DNA from: Candidatus Diapherotrites archaeon ADurb.Bin253
GTDB taxonomy: Archaea; Nanobdellota; Nanobdellia; Pacearchaeales; GW2011-AR1
Direction: 5' to 3'
Length of the DNA: 32,553 nucleotides
NCBI GenBank assembly: GCA_002069705.1
Contig: MWBV01000006.1
Location: forward strand, 1 to 32,553
Shown here: piece by piece, positions 9,865-18,127 of the stretch
Layout of the letters: each line of letters begins with the position of its first letter
Numbering within the stretch: the stretch's first letter is position 1
Program-made: the position numbers and the translations under genes
Notes under the pieces: generated by a model
Told to the model about the DNA's origin: nothing
What the model saw: the letters and a program-made list of their open reading frames with translations, nothing else
Database searches by the model: none

Positions 9865-9872
9865 ATTTAAAT
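9865..9872 (-). promoter_or_regulatory. TATA box of the multi-pass membrane protein gene
   Basis: ATTTAAAT lies 25-32 bp upstream of the ATG at 9840. This spacing predicts a leaderless transcript and argues against the upstream TTG start. Confidence 0.5.
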
Positions 9873-9908
9873 ATTACTATTTTGATAAAACTAAAAATTC
9901 TTTCTTAA

Positions 9909-11768
9909 TTATATAGCTTCACCCCAGAAGTAAATCTGTCCAGTATCAAAATCACCATTACATGGTTCTGGAAGATTAAGTCTGAATATCAAAGTCATTT
10001 CTGCTCCAGGAGAAAGGATATTTGAAAAATAATATCCATAGTTATTATTTGCCTGTATTATTTCATTTCTGTTATAGAATCTGAAAGGGTCATTGAAACC
10101 TGTTCCATAATTTAAAGAACAGTATCCCTCATCATCACAAGTTCTTCCAACTTCCATATCTTGTTTTGTAGAGTAAGCTCCATTTGTTGCATAGTATGCG
10201 AAATTGCTTAAATCTAATTTGTTTGTAGTTGGACATTTAGCTCCTGAGCTTGATGAATCATAAAAGTCTGTTCCAGATATAAACATATCAAGTAAAACTC
10301 CTGAACCATATTCAGCATCATTTCCTATTATAACTCTTCTTGAATATGAACTTGTTCCAGGTCTTACTTCATCAAATTCAACTTCTCCATCAATTGAAAG
10401 CTGTATAACAGGATTAAACCACCAATATTCAACTTCATCCATTGTTCCAACAACATCATCTAAATCAATAGCTTCAATTAATACTTCAGAGTCACCTTGC
10501 ATTGATTCAAATGTTTCAACAGTTAAAACACACTCATAATAAGCCATTGTATTAGGATTGAATTTTGTTAGTTTCTCTTCTAATATTCTTGCATTACATG
10601 AAGGGTCAATCATATCAGGTGTTGGATTTTCTTCTTGAGTTCCTTCTTCTGGAGTTTGTGTTTCATTTTCTTTATCTTTAAGTCCAATTGAACCTCCACC
10701 AAAATTAAACAAAGAAATTCCACTAAAATCAATATCATTATTGCTTGGTGTGTATTGATAATTATTCATTCTTCTGCAATTAGCTTCAATATTTCCGTCT
10801 ACAGTAATATAAACATCTTTAACCTTGTCAATACCATTCTTGTCCATTACAAGAACTCTCCATTTGATTTGTTCTCCTTCAAAAGCATAATTGTTTATTC
10901 TTTCAACTAAAGGAGTTCCATGCATAGATATTCTTCCTGGTTCAGTTGCATCATCATAAACTACTCTACTGTCACACTGCCATACTAATGGTTCAAAATC
11001 TTCAACAATAACTTCAAATGGTTTCTTACATTCATTTGTACACCTATCATTGTTTATTCTGTTCCCATCATCACATCTTTCATACATTGTATTTAATATT
11101 CCATCTCCACAGTATTCCCCAAGAACAGTTATTATTTCACAATCACTTGAACAATAAGTGCATGAAGAACCATAATCAGCAGAACATTTTATTCCATTGT
11201 TTTCACCTTCATCACATTGTTCTCCTAAATCAATCTTTCCATTTCCACAGATTTTTTCTTCAGGACATAAATCAAATGCACAATTCAATGCAACATTTCT
11301 TGAAACATATGAACCATCTGCACATCTTTTCTTGTCAGTTGGACATGAAACAACTCCTCCATCTCCCCCCTCTTCCTCTTTGTCTGAAATATCACCATAA
11401 ACATAAACATCTTTGAAGTATATTGCAGGGCTACCAGTTAATGTTATACTTGTAACTTTTAGATTTATGTTTGGATTAATGAAACTCATTTTCAACCATT
11501 GGTTATAAACTGCATTTTGTAATGGAGCAGTATATTTTGTTCCACTCTCATAATTAAAAGTTAAAGTTGCATATTGATAATATCCTGCTCCTCTAACCAT
11601 TACTGTTGCATATCCTACATTAGAATCTGGGATATCATAATCATGTGAAGTATCATCATATTGTGCATTATTACTATAAATTAGAGATGCACTTGTTAAT
11701 GCAAACATACCTACAAGCATAATTAAGAATGCAAGCACCTTCAATGTTTTTGTTGTTTTGTTTATCAT
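9909..11768 (-). CDS. Secreted Cys-rich envelope protein, paralogue 1 (shared C-terminal domain)
   Basis: 619 aa. A signal peptide (1-27) precedes a beta-rich, Tyr-rich N-terminal domain (about 28-130), a Gly/Glu linker, and Cys-rich repeats at about 140-248 (CGNGKIDLGEQCDEGENNG, CGDGILNTMYERCDDGNRIN). From about residue 253 (VEDFEPLVWQCDSRVVYDD) to the end it carries the domain shared with the 1158-aa and 353-aa neighbours, interrupted by an extra Asn/Gly/Glu-rich insert at about 325-385. The shared domain has conserved Cys in WQC, EANC, CNARIL, YEC, GAKC and EPC, and ends in IYFWGEAI with nothing after it. It follows the 1158-aa gene by 17 nt, so the two are co-transcribed. It lacks a C-terminal membrane helix, so it must be held by protein contacts or lipidation. 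An envelope or S-layer-associated role is inferred. Confidence 0.85.
   Translation of the reverse strand: MINKTTKTLKVLAFLIMLVGMFALTSASLIYSNNAQYDDTSHDYDIPDSNVGYATVMVRGAGYYQYATLTFNYESGTKYTAPLQNAVYNQWLKMSFINPNINLKVTSITLTGSPAIYFKDVYVYGDISDKEEEGGDGGVVSCPTDKKRCADGSYVSRNVALNCAFDLCPEEKICGNGKIDLGEQCDEGENNGIKCSADYGSSCTYCSSDCEIITVLGEYCGDGILNTMYERCDDGNRINNDRCTNECKKPFEVIVEDFEPLVWQCDSRVVYDDATEPGRISMHGTPLVERINNYAFEGEQIKWRVLVMDKNGIDKVKDVYITVDGNIEANCRRMNNYQYTPSNNDIDFSGISLFNFGGGSIGLKDKENETQTPEEGTQEENPTPDMIDPSCNARILEEKLTKFNPNTMAYYECVLTVETFESMQGDSEVLIEAIDLDDVVGTMDEVEYWWFNPVIQLSIDGEVEFDEVRPGTSSYSRRVIIGNDAEYGSGVLLDMFISGTDFYDSSSSGAKCPTTNKLDLSNFAYYATNGAYSTKQDMEVGRTCDDEGYCSLNYGTGFNDPFRFYNRNEIIQANNNYGYYFSNILSPGAEMTLIFRLNLPEPCNGDFDTGQIYFWGEAI
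10237..10304. repeat. 68-bp segment identical to 16889-16956 (paralogue 1 / paralogue 3)
   Basis: The stretch beginning TTAGCTCCTGAGCTTGATGA is identical, in the same orientation, at 10237-10304 and 16889-16956 (offset 6652). It codes for the core around SSSSGAKC in both paralogues. The 3' ends of the two genes are also nearly identical in DNA, while much of the rest has diverged. This fits recent gene conversion or selection on this core. Confidence 0.85.
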
Positions 11769-11785
11769 TTTGTTTTCCTTTTTGT

Positions 11786-14700
11786 TTAAACAGCTTCAGC
11801 CCAGAAATAAATATGTCCTGAGTTGAAGTTTCCTATGCAAGGTTCAGGAACATTTACTCTGAATGTAAGTGTCATGTCTGCTCCAGGAGAAAGTAAGTTA
11901 CCAGTGTAATAAGGACCCACTTTTTGCACCTGTAGTATTTCATTCCTATTATAGAATTTATAAGGATTATGGAACTCGAAACCATAGTTTACACCACAAT
12001 ATCCCTCGTCGTCACAAGCTCTTCCAATTTCCATATCATCGACGGTAGAATATGCTCCGTTGACAGCATAGTATGCAATATTTTTCAAACTTAATTGATT
12101 TGTAGTTGGACATTTAGCTCCTGAACTTGATGAATCATAGAAATTTGTTCCAGATACAAATACATCTAATAAAACTCCTGAGTCTCTGTCTGCATCATTA
12201 GTTAATGTTACAGGTATAGAATATTCCATTGTTCCCGGTCTTAATTGACTGAACATTACTCCTCCTTGAACATTCAATGAAACAACAGGATTAAGGAACC
12301 ACACTTCTGTTTCATCCATCTGTCCTCTCTCTCCATTCAAATCTTCAGCTTCAACTGTTATTTCAGATGGTCCATACATTGAATCAGAGGTTTCAATAGT
12401 TAAAACACATTCATAATAAGCCATTGTGCTAGGATTGAAACTTGTTAATTTCTCTTCCAATATTCTTGCATTACATGTAGGGTCCATTTGGTTTCCATAC
12501 ATTCTTCTACAATTAGCTTCAATACTTCCATCTACAGTAACATAAACATCTTTAACCTTATCAATACCATTCTTGTCCATTACAAGAACTTTCCATTTGA
12601 TTTGTTCTCCTTCAAAAGCATAATTGTTCATTCTCTCAATCATCTCTTCACCATCATAAGTTATTCTTCCAGGTCTTGTAGCATCATCATACACTACCCT
12701 ACTGTCACACTGCCATACTATTGGAACAAAGTCCTCAATTGTTATATTTGGAGTGCACACTCCATTTGGACATTCAAATCTACATGTTTTTGAGCATCCA
12801 TCTCCATTAACATTATTTCCGTCATCACAATATTCATTTGGTTGTTTTATTCCATCTCCACAATAAGGTCCTCTTAGAGTAATTCTTTTACAATTTAATG
12901 AACAATAATTACAATATTTCCCATATGAAGGTTTACAAACCTGCCCATTTAATGCACCATCATCACATTCTTCTCCTTCATCAACTACTCCATCACCACA
13001 GTAATGATCTTCTTCTTCAATTTGACAATTTGCTGAACATCCATCTCCATCGATATTATTTCCATCATCGCATTCTTCATGAGGTCCTTGAACCACTCCA
13101 TCGCCACAATAAGGTCCTGTTAAAGTGATTAGTTTACAGTTAGCTGAGCAGTATTCACAAGATTTACCGTATAATGGATTACAGGGCTTTCCATTCAATA
13201 AACTTCCATAATCACATTCTTCTGTTATTTGGTTTATGATTCCATCTCCACATCTAGGTAATACATGCTCTATTTTACAATCACTTGAACATCCATCTCC
13301 ATCATCAGTGTTACCATCATCACACTCTTCACCTTCCTGAATTATTCCATCTCCGCATACAGGTTCTTCTTCACATATCAAATAAAAGCTTCTGCTTGCT
13401 TTATTATCAGAATCATCATCTTCAATACAAATAGGATTGTGTTGACTTACAACATCTAAAGATAAAGTATATCTTGTATCACACTCTAATCCATTTGTAT
13501 TTAATATCAATGTCTTTGAGTGGAATTTACTTATAAGATAATTATAATCTGCAAGAACATTTGAACCAACCTTAAAAATCATATGTGCATTGTTTTTTGT
13601 ATTTGGTATATTATTATCTACATAATATCTTACCTTATACATTCCTTTTGGAATTGTTGGAGTTACCTGAGAAATCCAGGTTCCATTCTCATATCCTAAT
13701 GCAATACCTGTTCCATAAGAATTCAAATAAGAATATCTAACTGATAAATCTTCTATACATTCTTCTTGTTCATCTTCAATCTTACATTCACTTGAACAAC
13801 CATCTCCATTATCATTATTTCCATCATCACATTCTTCATAAGGTTCCTGAACTATTCCATCTCCACAATAGCCGTCACTTAGAGTTATTTCTTTACATTC
13901 AGAGGAACAATAAGTACATGTTCCATCATAGGGTGCTATACAAACTTCTCCATTATCTTCTCCTAAATCACACTCTTCTGTTATTTGATTCACAATTCCA
14001 TCACCACAATAGGGTTTTTCTTCACAATTAATTTTTATTGTTCTGTAAGCATAATTATCACATGCGTTATCCTCAATACATATTCCATTACTCTCACTCA
14101 CAACTAACACAGTTATATTATGTAAAGAATCACATTCTAATTTTGAAGTATCTAAAATTAAAGTCTTGAAATGATAGTTCTTTATATCCTGATAATAACT
14201 TGCAAGTACACTTGGACCTAATCTTACTGTTATGCTTGCATTATTACTTTCTTCTTCGTGATTATCAACATAATATCTTATCTTGTGTATCCCTTTACTT
14301 AAAAGAGCAGGATTTCCTGAAACCCAATTATAAGTATCACTGCTGTTTATTGCAATTCCTGTTCCAAAAGAACTTGCATAATTTTTCCTTATAGAAATAT
14401 TGTATATACAATCTTCAAATTCAATTTTACAATCTGCAGAACATCCATCTCCATCAATATTATTTCCATCGTCGCATTCTTCTCCTTCATCAACTACGCC
14501 ATCACCACAGTAATGTTCCTCTTCTTCAATTTTACAATCTGCAGAACATCCGTCTCCATCAATATTATTTCCATCATCACATTCTTCATTTGATTGTTTT
14601 ATTCCATCACCACAATATTCTATTTTACAAGTATTAGAACATCCATCATTGTTATTCAAATTACCATCATCACATTCTTCACCTTCTTCTAGTATACCAT

Positions 14701-15262
14701 TTCCACATATTGGTGGACAATCAAAATCTACAAATAATTTATGAGTATTGCTTGTTTTCCATGATTCCTGATCACTCCATGCTTGGAAATAATTAGGTAT
14801 TTCAAAATCTCCACATTCTTCAGGTTCTAATACTTTAACTCTAATTAAGATTCTTCCAACTTCTCCTGGAGAAACAACATGAGCATTCCAAGTTAAAGTA
14901 TTTGTTAATCCATTAAATCCTACAATACCGTGATTAGAATGTCCAAAGCTTATTCCTTGAGCATCTCTATCATTGATTAAGTGTGTTGTGTAATTAAGAT
15001 ATTGTAAATTTTTATCCAAGATATCTCTTATCTCAACTCCTCCACCAGTGCATGCAACATTTCCTTTATTTTCATATTTCAAAGTATAAAGAACAATATC
15101 TCCTGGTTTAACATTTGCTTTATCAGCACATTTAACTATTTCAAGATTGCATCCAGAATTAGCTGCACTTATAAAACTTAAGATAAATATTATTGCAAAT
15201 ATGCTAACAATAGTTAAGACTAGTGTTTTCCCTGCTTTTTTTGTTTTCTCTTTTTGCACCAT
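11786..15262 (-). CDS. Large secreted Cys-rich envelope protein, paralogue 2 (shared C-terminal domain)
   Basis: 1158 aa. Order: signal peptide (1-33); a DUF11-like domain (about 35-180, VKPGDIVLYTLKYENKGN); Cys-rich repeats; a first copy of a beta domain (about 288-415, SIRKNYASSFGTGIAI); Cys-rich repeats; a second copy (about 505-630, SVRYSYLNSYGTGIALG); a longer run of Cys-rich repeats (about 635-845); and the C-terminal domain shared with the 619-aa and 353-aa proteins (about 855-1158). I count seven CDDGN units plus three variants (ECDLG, ECDYG, ECDDGA), so it is probably a disulfide-stiffened stalk. A Shine-Dalgarno GAGGTGA sits 16 nt from this ATG but only 4 nt from an out-of-frame ATG 11 nt upstream, so the start region is unusual. 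It lies 44 nt after the 382-aa gene and 17 nt before paralogue 1, probably in one operon. Confidence 0.87.
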   Translation of the reverse strand: MVQKEKTKKAGKTLVLTIVSIFAIIFILSFISAANSGCNLEIVKCADKANVKPGDIVLYTLKYENKGNVACTGGGVEIRDILDKNLQYLNYTTHLINDRDAQGISFGHSNHGIVGFNGLTNTLTWNAHVVSPGEVGRILIRVKVLEPEECGDFEIPNYFQAWSDQESWKTSNTHKLFVDFDCPPICGNGILEEGEECDDGNLNNNDGCSNTCKIEYCGDGIKQSNEECDDGNNIDGDGCSADCKIEEEEHYCGDGVVDEGEECDDGNNIDGDGCSADCKIEFEDCIYNISIRKNYASSFGTGIAINSSDTYNWVSGNPALLSKGIHKIRYYVDNHEEESNNASITVRLGPSVLASYYQDIKNYHFKTLILDTSKLECDSLHNITVLVVSESNGICIEDNACDNYAYRTIKINCEEKPYCGDGIVNQITEECDLGEDNGEVCIAPYDGTCTYCSSECKEITLSDGYCGDGIVQEPYEECDDGNNDNGDGCSSECKIEDEQEECIEDLSVRYSYLNSYGTGIALGYENGTWISQVTPTIPKGMYKVRYYVDNNIPNTKNNAHMIFKVGSNVLADYNYLISKFHSKTLILNTNGLECDTRYTLSLDVVSQHNPICIEDDDSDNKASRSFYLICEEEPVCGDGIIQEGEECDDGNTDDGDGCSSDCKIEHVLPRCGDGIINQITEECDYGSLLNGKPCNPLYGKSCEYCSANCKLITLTGPYCGDGVVQGPHEECDDGNNIDGDGCSANCQIEEEDHYCGDGVVDEGEECDDGALNGQVCKPSYGKYCNYCSLNCKRITLRGPYCGDGIKQPNEYCDDGNNVNGDGCSKTCRFECPNGVCTPNITIEDFVPIVWQCDSRVVYDDATRPGRITYDGEEMIERMNNYAFEGEQIKWKVLVMDKNGIDKVKDVYVTVDGSIEANCRRMYGNQMDPTCNARILEEKLTSFNPSTMAYYECVLTIETSDSMYGPSEITVEAEDLNGERGQMDETEVWFLNPVVSLNVQGGVMFSQLRPGTMEYSIPVTLTNDADRDSGVLLDVFVSGTNFYDSSSSGAKCPTTNQLSLKNIAYYAVNGAYSTVDDMEIGRACDDEGYCGVNYGFEFHNPYKFYNRNEILQVQKVGPYYTGNLLSPGADMTLTFRVNVPEPCIGNFNSGHIYFWAEAV
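12780..14710. repeat. Dispersed coding repeats encoding ECDDGN..DGDGCS units
   Basis: Short direct repeats resembling CCATCTCCATCAATATTATT recur at irregular intervals, for example near 12798, 13038, 13302, 13801, 14446 and 14550. They all fall in one reading frame of the 1158-aa gene and encode its Cys-rich units. A similar unit occurs near 4011 in the 259-aa gene. They are protein-coding repeats, and possible sites of unit gain and loss by recombination. Confidence 0.8.
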
Positions 15263-15306
15263 TTTTTCACCATTCTTTCACCTCTTAACACCATTCACGA
15301 AAATAC

Positions 15307-16455
15307 TTAATAATTAATAGTGAATGTTGCAGGAACAGCAATTACATGTCCTGCTTTGTCTGATATTTCAATTGACAATGAATAATCTCCCTTTGCGAAA
15401 GATTGTTTTTTATAACAATAACCATTAGTTAATCTTGTGCACATTGTTGTTGGAGAAGCTCTTGGATTAAGAGTATTTCTTGATGTTACTTTGTATAGAT
15501 TTTCTTCATCTATACTCAAATTAAATTCAACATATCTATTATTAACTATCTTGAAAAAGGAATTTGGATTATTTAATACAGGAGCCGTTGTATCAACTTT
15601 AACAAGAGTATTTCTTGAACTGTATTTATTTCCAGCAATATCTTCAATTTCAAAATAATATCCAATTGTCTGTCCACTATATTTCTTTAAATCAACATCA
15701 ATCTCACATATTTGTTTACCCACAGCATAAGTGCATTTATTCAAATCTAATGTTGCTTTATCAGTGCCGTAATGTAATGTTGCTTTCTTTGGATTTGCTT
15801 CTTTAAATTGAACTTCAAAGTTTCCATCTGCAAAACTATTAGATCTAGGATAAGTAGTGTAAGTTCTTGGTTTAATACTATCTACAAAGAAGCTCATATT
15901 TTCATAAGCAGTGTTTCCTCTTAAATCAACTGCTTTAAACATTAAATTATTGTTTCCTTCTTTGAATGTTATTTGTTTAGCATAAGAAGTTTGTGAAGCA
16001 GGACATTTAGAACAAATTCTTGTCCATGAAACTGTGCTTTTAGTTAAATCTCTGTAATAAACATCTGCAACTTCATTTAATGAGAAATTAAGATAGACTT
16101 TCCTTGAATTATATATTGTGTCTTTAACTGGGCTTTTTATTGTGAATTCTGGTGGTGTTACATCTAAATCAATAGGAGAACCAGATTCTCCACTACTGCA
16201 TCCACTTTTGCATAATCTAGGATTATGATTATAATAACAATTTTTTTCTGCATTATAACTTACACATGCCATACAGAATCCAGTTTTTACATCACAAGTT
16301 CTTTCAGGAGTACCACAATAGGTATATCTTTCTCCTGGCTGAAAGCATTTATTAAAATATTCTGTTGCACTTGCAAAATTAATGCTAATTACAAATATCC
16401 CTAACATTAATATTCCAAGCATTAGTGCTACTTTGTTTTTGTTGTTTGTTTTCAT
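15307..16455 (-). CDS. Secreted protein with Cys-rich head and Ig-like repeats
   Basis: 382 aa. A signal peptide (1-30) is followed by a Cys-rich head (about 35-90: CFQPGERYTYCGTPERTCDVKTGFCMACVSYNAEKNC and CKSGCSSG, described here by its cysteine spacing). Three bacterial Ig-like/Big repeats follow, marked by DVTPPEFTIKSPVKDTIYNS, DSIKPRTYTTYPRSNSF and DTTAPVLNNPNSFFKI. There is no C-terminal membrane helix. It heads a probable operon with the 1158-aa and 619-aa proteins (44-nt and 17-nt gaps). Its leader contains two strong hairpins after a T-rich terminator-like tract. An envelope-structure role is inferred from its neighbours. Confidence 0.8.
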   Translation of the reverse strand: MKTNNKNKVALMLGILMLGIFVISINFASATEYFNKCFQPGERYTYCGTPERTCDVKTGFCMACVSYNAEKNCYYNHNPRLCKSGCSSGESGSPIDLDVTPPEFTIKSPVKDTIYNSRKVYLNFSLNEVADVYYRDLTKSTVSWTRICSKCPASQTSYAKQITFKEGNNNLMFKAVDLRGNTAYENMSFFVDSIKPRTYTTYPRSNSFADGNFEVQFKEANPKKATLHYGTDKATLDLNKCTYAVGKQICEIDVDLKKYSGQTIGYYFEIEDIAGNKYSSRNTLVKVDTTAPVLNNPNSFFKIVNNRYVEFNLSIDEENLYKVTSRNTLNPRASPTTMCTRLTNGYCYKKQSFAKGDYSLSIEISDKAGHVIAVPATFTINY

Positions 16456-16483
16456 TTTATATTTATTTGTTTTTGTTTGTGAT

Positions 16484-16524
16484 TGAGAGTTTACTCTCAG
16501 TGATTACCCTCATTCTCCGAGGGT
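16484..16524 (-). promoter_or_regulatory. Two tandem hairpins in the leader of the 382-aa gene
   Basis: TGAGAGT-TT-ACTCTCA (16484-16499) and ACCCTC-ATTCTCC-GAGGGT (16506-16524) are perfect inverted repeats 6 nt apart, 29-70 nt upstream of the ATG at 16455. The second is G+C rich in an A+T-rich setting. They may stabilise or process the mRNA between two surface genes, or attenuate readthrough. Function is inferred. Confidence 0.55.
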
Positions 16525-16534
16525 TTGTGAGTAT

Positions 16535-16564
16535 AATAAAATAAAAAATAAAAAAATAAAAAAG
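16535..16564 (-). terminator. T-rich archaeal terminator after the 353-aa gene
   Basis: On the minus strand, four runs of five to seven T (TTTTTTATTTTTTTATTTTTT) begin right after the stop of the 353-aa gene. Archaeal RNA polymerase terminates at such U-rich tracts without needing a hairpin. Partial readthrough into the next gene cannot be excluded. Confidence 0.6.
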
Positions 16565-16569
16565 TGAAC

Positions 16570-17631
16570 TTAGATTGCTTCACCCCAGAAGTAAATCTGT
16601 CCAGTATCAAAGTCACCATTACATGGTTCTGGAAGGTTAAGTCTGAAGATTACTGACATTTCAGCACCAGGTGCTAGGATATTTCCAGTATAGTATGGTC
16701 CTATCTTTGTAGTTGACTGGATAATTTCATTGTTATCATAGAATGGATTTGGATCATTGAACCCAACACCATATTCTATAGGTACATATCCTTCAGCATC
16801 TTTTCTTACGTCCTTTTGAGTGCTGTAAGAACCGCTTGTAGCATAATATGCGAAATTTTCCAATTTAAGAACATTGCTTGTTCCACACTTAGCTCCTGAG
16901 CTTGATGAATCATAAAAGTCTGTTCCAGATATAAACATATCAAGTAAAACTCCTGATCCAGCTTCAGCATCATTTCCAACTAATACTCTCTCAGAGTATG
17001 CGCTTGTTCCTGGTCTTACTTCATCAAAAGTAATTTCTCCATCAATTGATAATTCAATTATTGGATTAAGGAACCAGTATTCCATTTCAACCATATTAGA
17101 GGTTAATCCATCTAAATCAACAGCTTCAACAGTTACTTCATATTCTCCTCCTGGCATTGAATCCGCAGTTTCAACAGTAAGAGTACATTCATAGTAAGCC
17201 ATTAAATCGCTATTGAAAGTGGTGATTTGTTCTTCCAAGATTCTTGCATTACAAGATGGAAGTATTGTTTCTTCGTGTCCAGAAATTCTAGCACAGTTTG
17301 CTTCTATATTTCCACCAACAGTAGCATATACATCAGCAACTTTGTCAATACCATTCTTGTCCATTACAAGAACTTTCCATTTGATTTGCTCTCCTTCGAA
17401 AGCATAGTTGTTTATTCTTTCTATCATTTCTTCACCAGCCATAGATATTCTTCCTGGTTCAGTTGCATCATCATAAACAACTCTTTCATCACATTGCCAT
17501 ACTATTGGTTCAAAATCTTCTGTTATAATATTAACACCGATTCCTGAGCCAACACTAACAGCAAAAACTCCTGGAATTACTGAAAGCATCAAAGCAGAAA
17601 CTACCAATAAGCTTAGTAATATTTTTTTCAT
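16570..17631 (-). CDS. Secreted envelope protein, paralogue 3: the shared domain alone
   Basis: 353 aa. A signal peptide (1-24) leads almost directly into the roughly 310-residue domain shared by the C-termini of the 619-aa and 1158-aa proteins (ITEDFEPIVWQCDERVVYDD to IYFWGEAI). It has no Cys-rich repeats. The common core includes GVLLDMFISGTDFYDSSSS and six conserved Cys positions. It is the minimal member of the family. A strong Shine-Dalgarno GAAAGGAGG (17641-17649) with 9-nt spacing, a structured leader of about 145 nt, a promoter with a conserved upstream element and a T-rich terminator all suggest high, separately controlled expression. I infer an abundant envelope subunit, possibly S-layer-like, on which the longer paralogues assemble through the same domain. 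The family name is unknown to me. Confidence 0.85.
   Translation of the reverse strand: MKKILLSLLVVSALMLSVIPGVFAVSVGSGIGVNIITEDFEPIVWQCDERVVYDDATEPGRISMAGEEMIERINNYAFEGEQIKWKVLVMDKNGIDKVADVYATVGGNIEANCARISGHEETILPSCNARILEEQITTFNSDLMAYYECTLTVETADSMPGGEYEVTVEAVDLDGLTSNMVEMEYWFLNPIIELSIDGEITFDEVRPGTSAYSERVLVGNDAEAGSGVLLDMFISGTDFYDSSSSGAKCGTSNVLKLENFAYYATSGSYSTQKDVRKDAEGYVPIEYGVGFNDPNPFYDNNEIIQSTTKIGPYYTGNILAPGAEMSVIFRLNLPEPCNGDFDTGQIYFWGEAI
16889..16956. repeat. 68-bp segment identical to 10237-10304
   Basis: Partner copy of the 68-bp identity described at 10237-10304. It lies inside the 353-aa paralogue and encodes the conserved SSSSGAKC core. Confidence 0.85.
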
Positions 17632-17800
17632 ATTTTATAACCTCCTTTCAACTGTGTAGGAAATCCTCTGCTAAGCAGATTCGTTATCGCAATCTTATCC
17701 GGATAACTATGAAGTAAATTCAAACAATAATACATGTTCTCTTTTTGTGCCTCTTTTGCACATCTTTTTTCAGTCATTATGAATTTCCTAAACCCAATTT
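17632..17800 (-). promoter_or_regulatory. Structured 5' leader of the 353-aa envelope gene
   Basis: With the TATA box at 17801-17808, transcription should start near 17775, giving a leader of about 145 nt. This is long for this window, where most promoters imply leaderless mRNAs. The leader holds a 12-bp perfect palindrome TTATCCGGATAA (17695-17706) and a hairpin TCTGC-TTA-GCAGA (17667-17679), and ends in the RBS. It probably controls mRNA stability or translation. No known riboswitch class is recognised. Confidence 0.55.
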
Positions 17801-17850
17801 CTTTTTAAGCATTGTTGTCGTCGAGAAAATATATTTTTGTTGTTACTTCA
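17801..17850 (-). promoter_or_regulatory. Promoter of the 353-aa gene with shared upstream element
   Basis: The TATA-like TTAAAAAG is at 17801-17808. Abutting it upstream is the 18-bp element ATTGTTGTCGTCGAGAAA (plus-strand 17811-17828) also found at 8911-8928, with weaker similarity beyond (TTTTGTTGTTACTTC). Two surface-gene promoters with the same element in the same place relative to the TATA suggest a common activator. Confidence 0.65.
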
Positions 17851-18127
17851 ATTAAATGAATACGTTTGTTTTAACACATTTATCGAATATGAAAATCTAT
17901 AATAATTCTTAAACATATCTGTTTTAAAATATATATTATTGAACCAAAATTGCAAAATGAGAAATAAAAATTGTTTTTCAAAAGTAACAAAAGATAACTC
18001 TTTTATTTTACCTGCAAACTTTTCATTAAATTTCTTATTCCAATTAGAAATATAATATATAATTAAATAATAAATATAATTGTTTAGGTTTATTTTTGCA
18101 CTTTTATTAATTTAATAGAAAATATGC
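17851..18127. other. A+T-rich intergenic stretch without visible gene
   Basis: This interval lies between the 353-aa gene promoter and the 141-aa gene. It is very A+T rich. I see no convincing ORF, RNA gene or repeat apart from TATA-like words. Confidence 0.6.

Noticed and set aside
11018-11416. Plus-strand open frames inside the surface genes (also near 3577, 12488, 13792, 15437, 17227)
   Set aside because: They lie antisense to clear signal-peptide, Cys-rich or shared-domain genes, and their His/Leu- or Ser/Phe-rich translations are typical of shadow frames.
12780-14710. Regularly recurring short direct repeats that could suggest a CRISPR array
   Set aside because: Spacing is irregular, the repeats vary, and all fall in one open frame encoding Cys-rich ECDDGN units.
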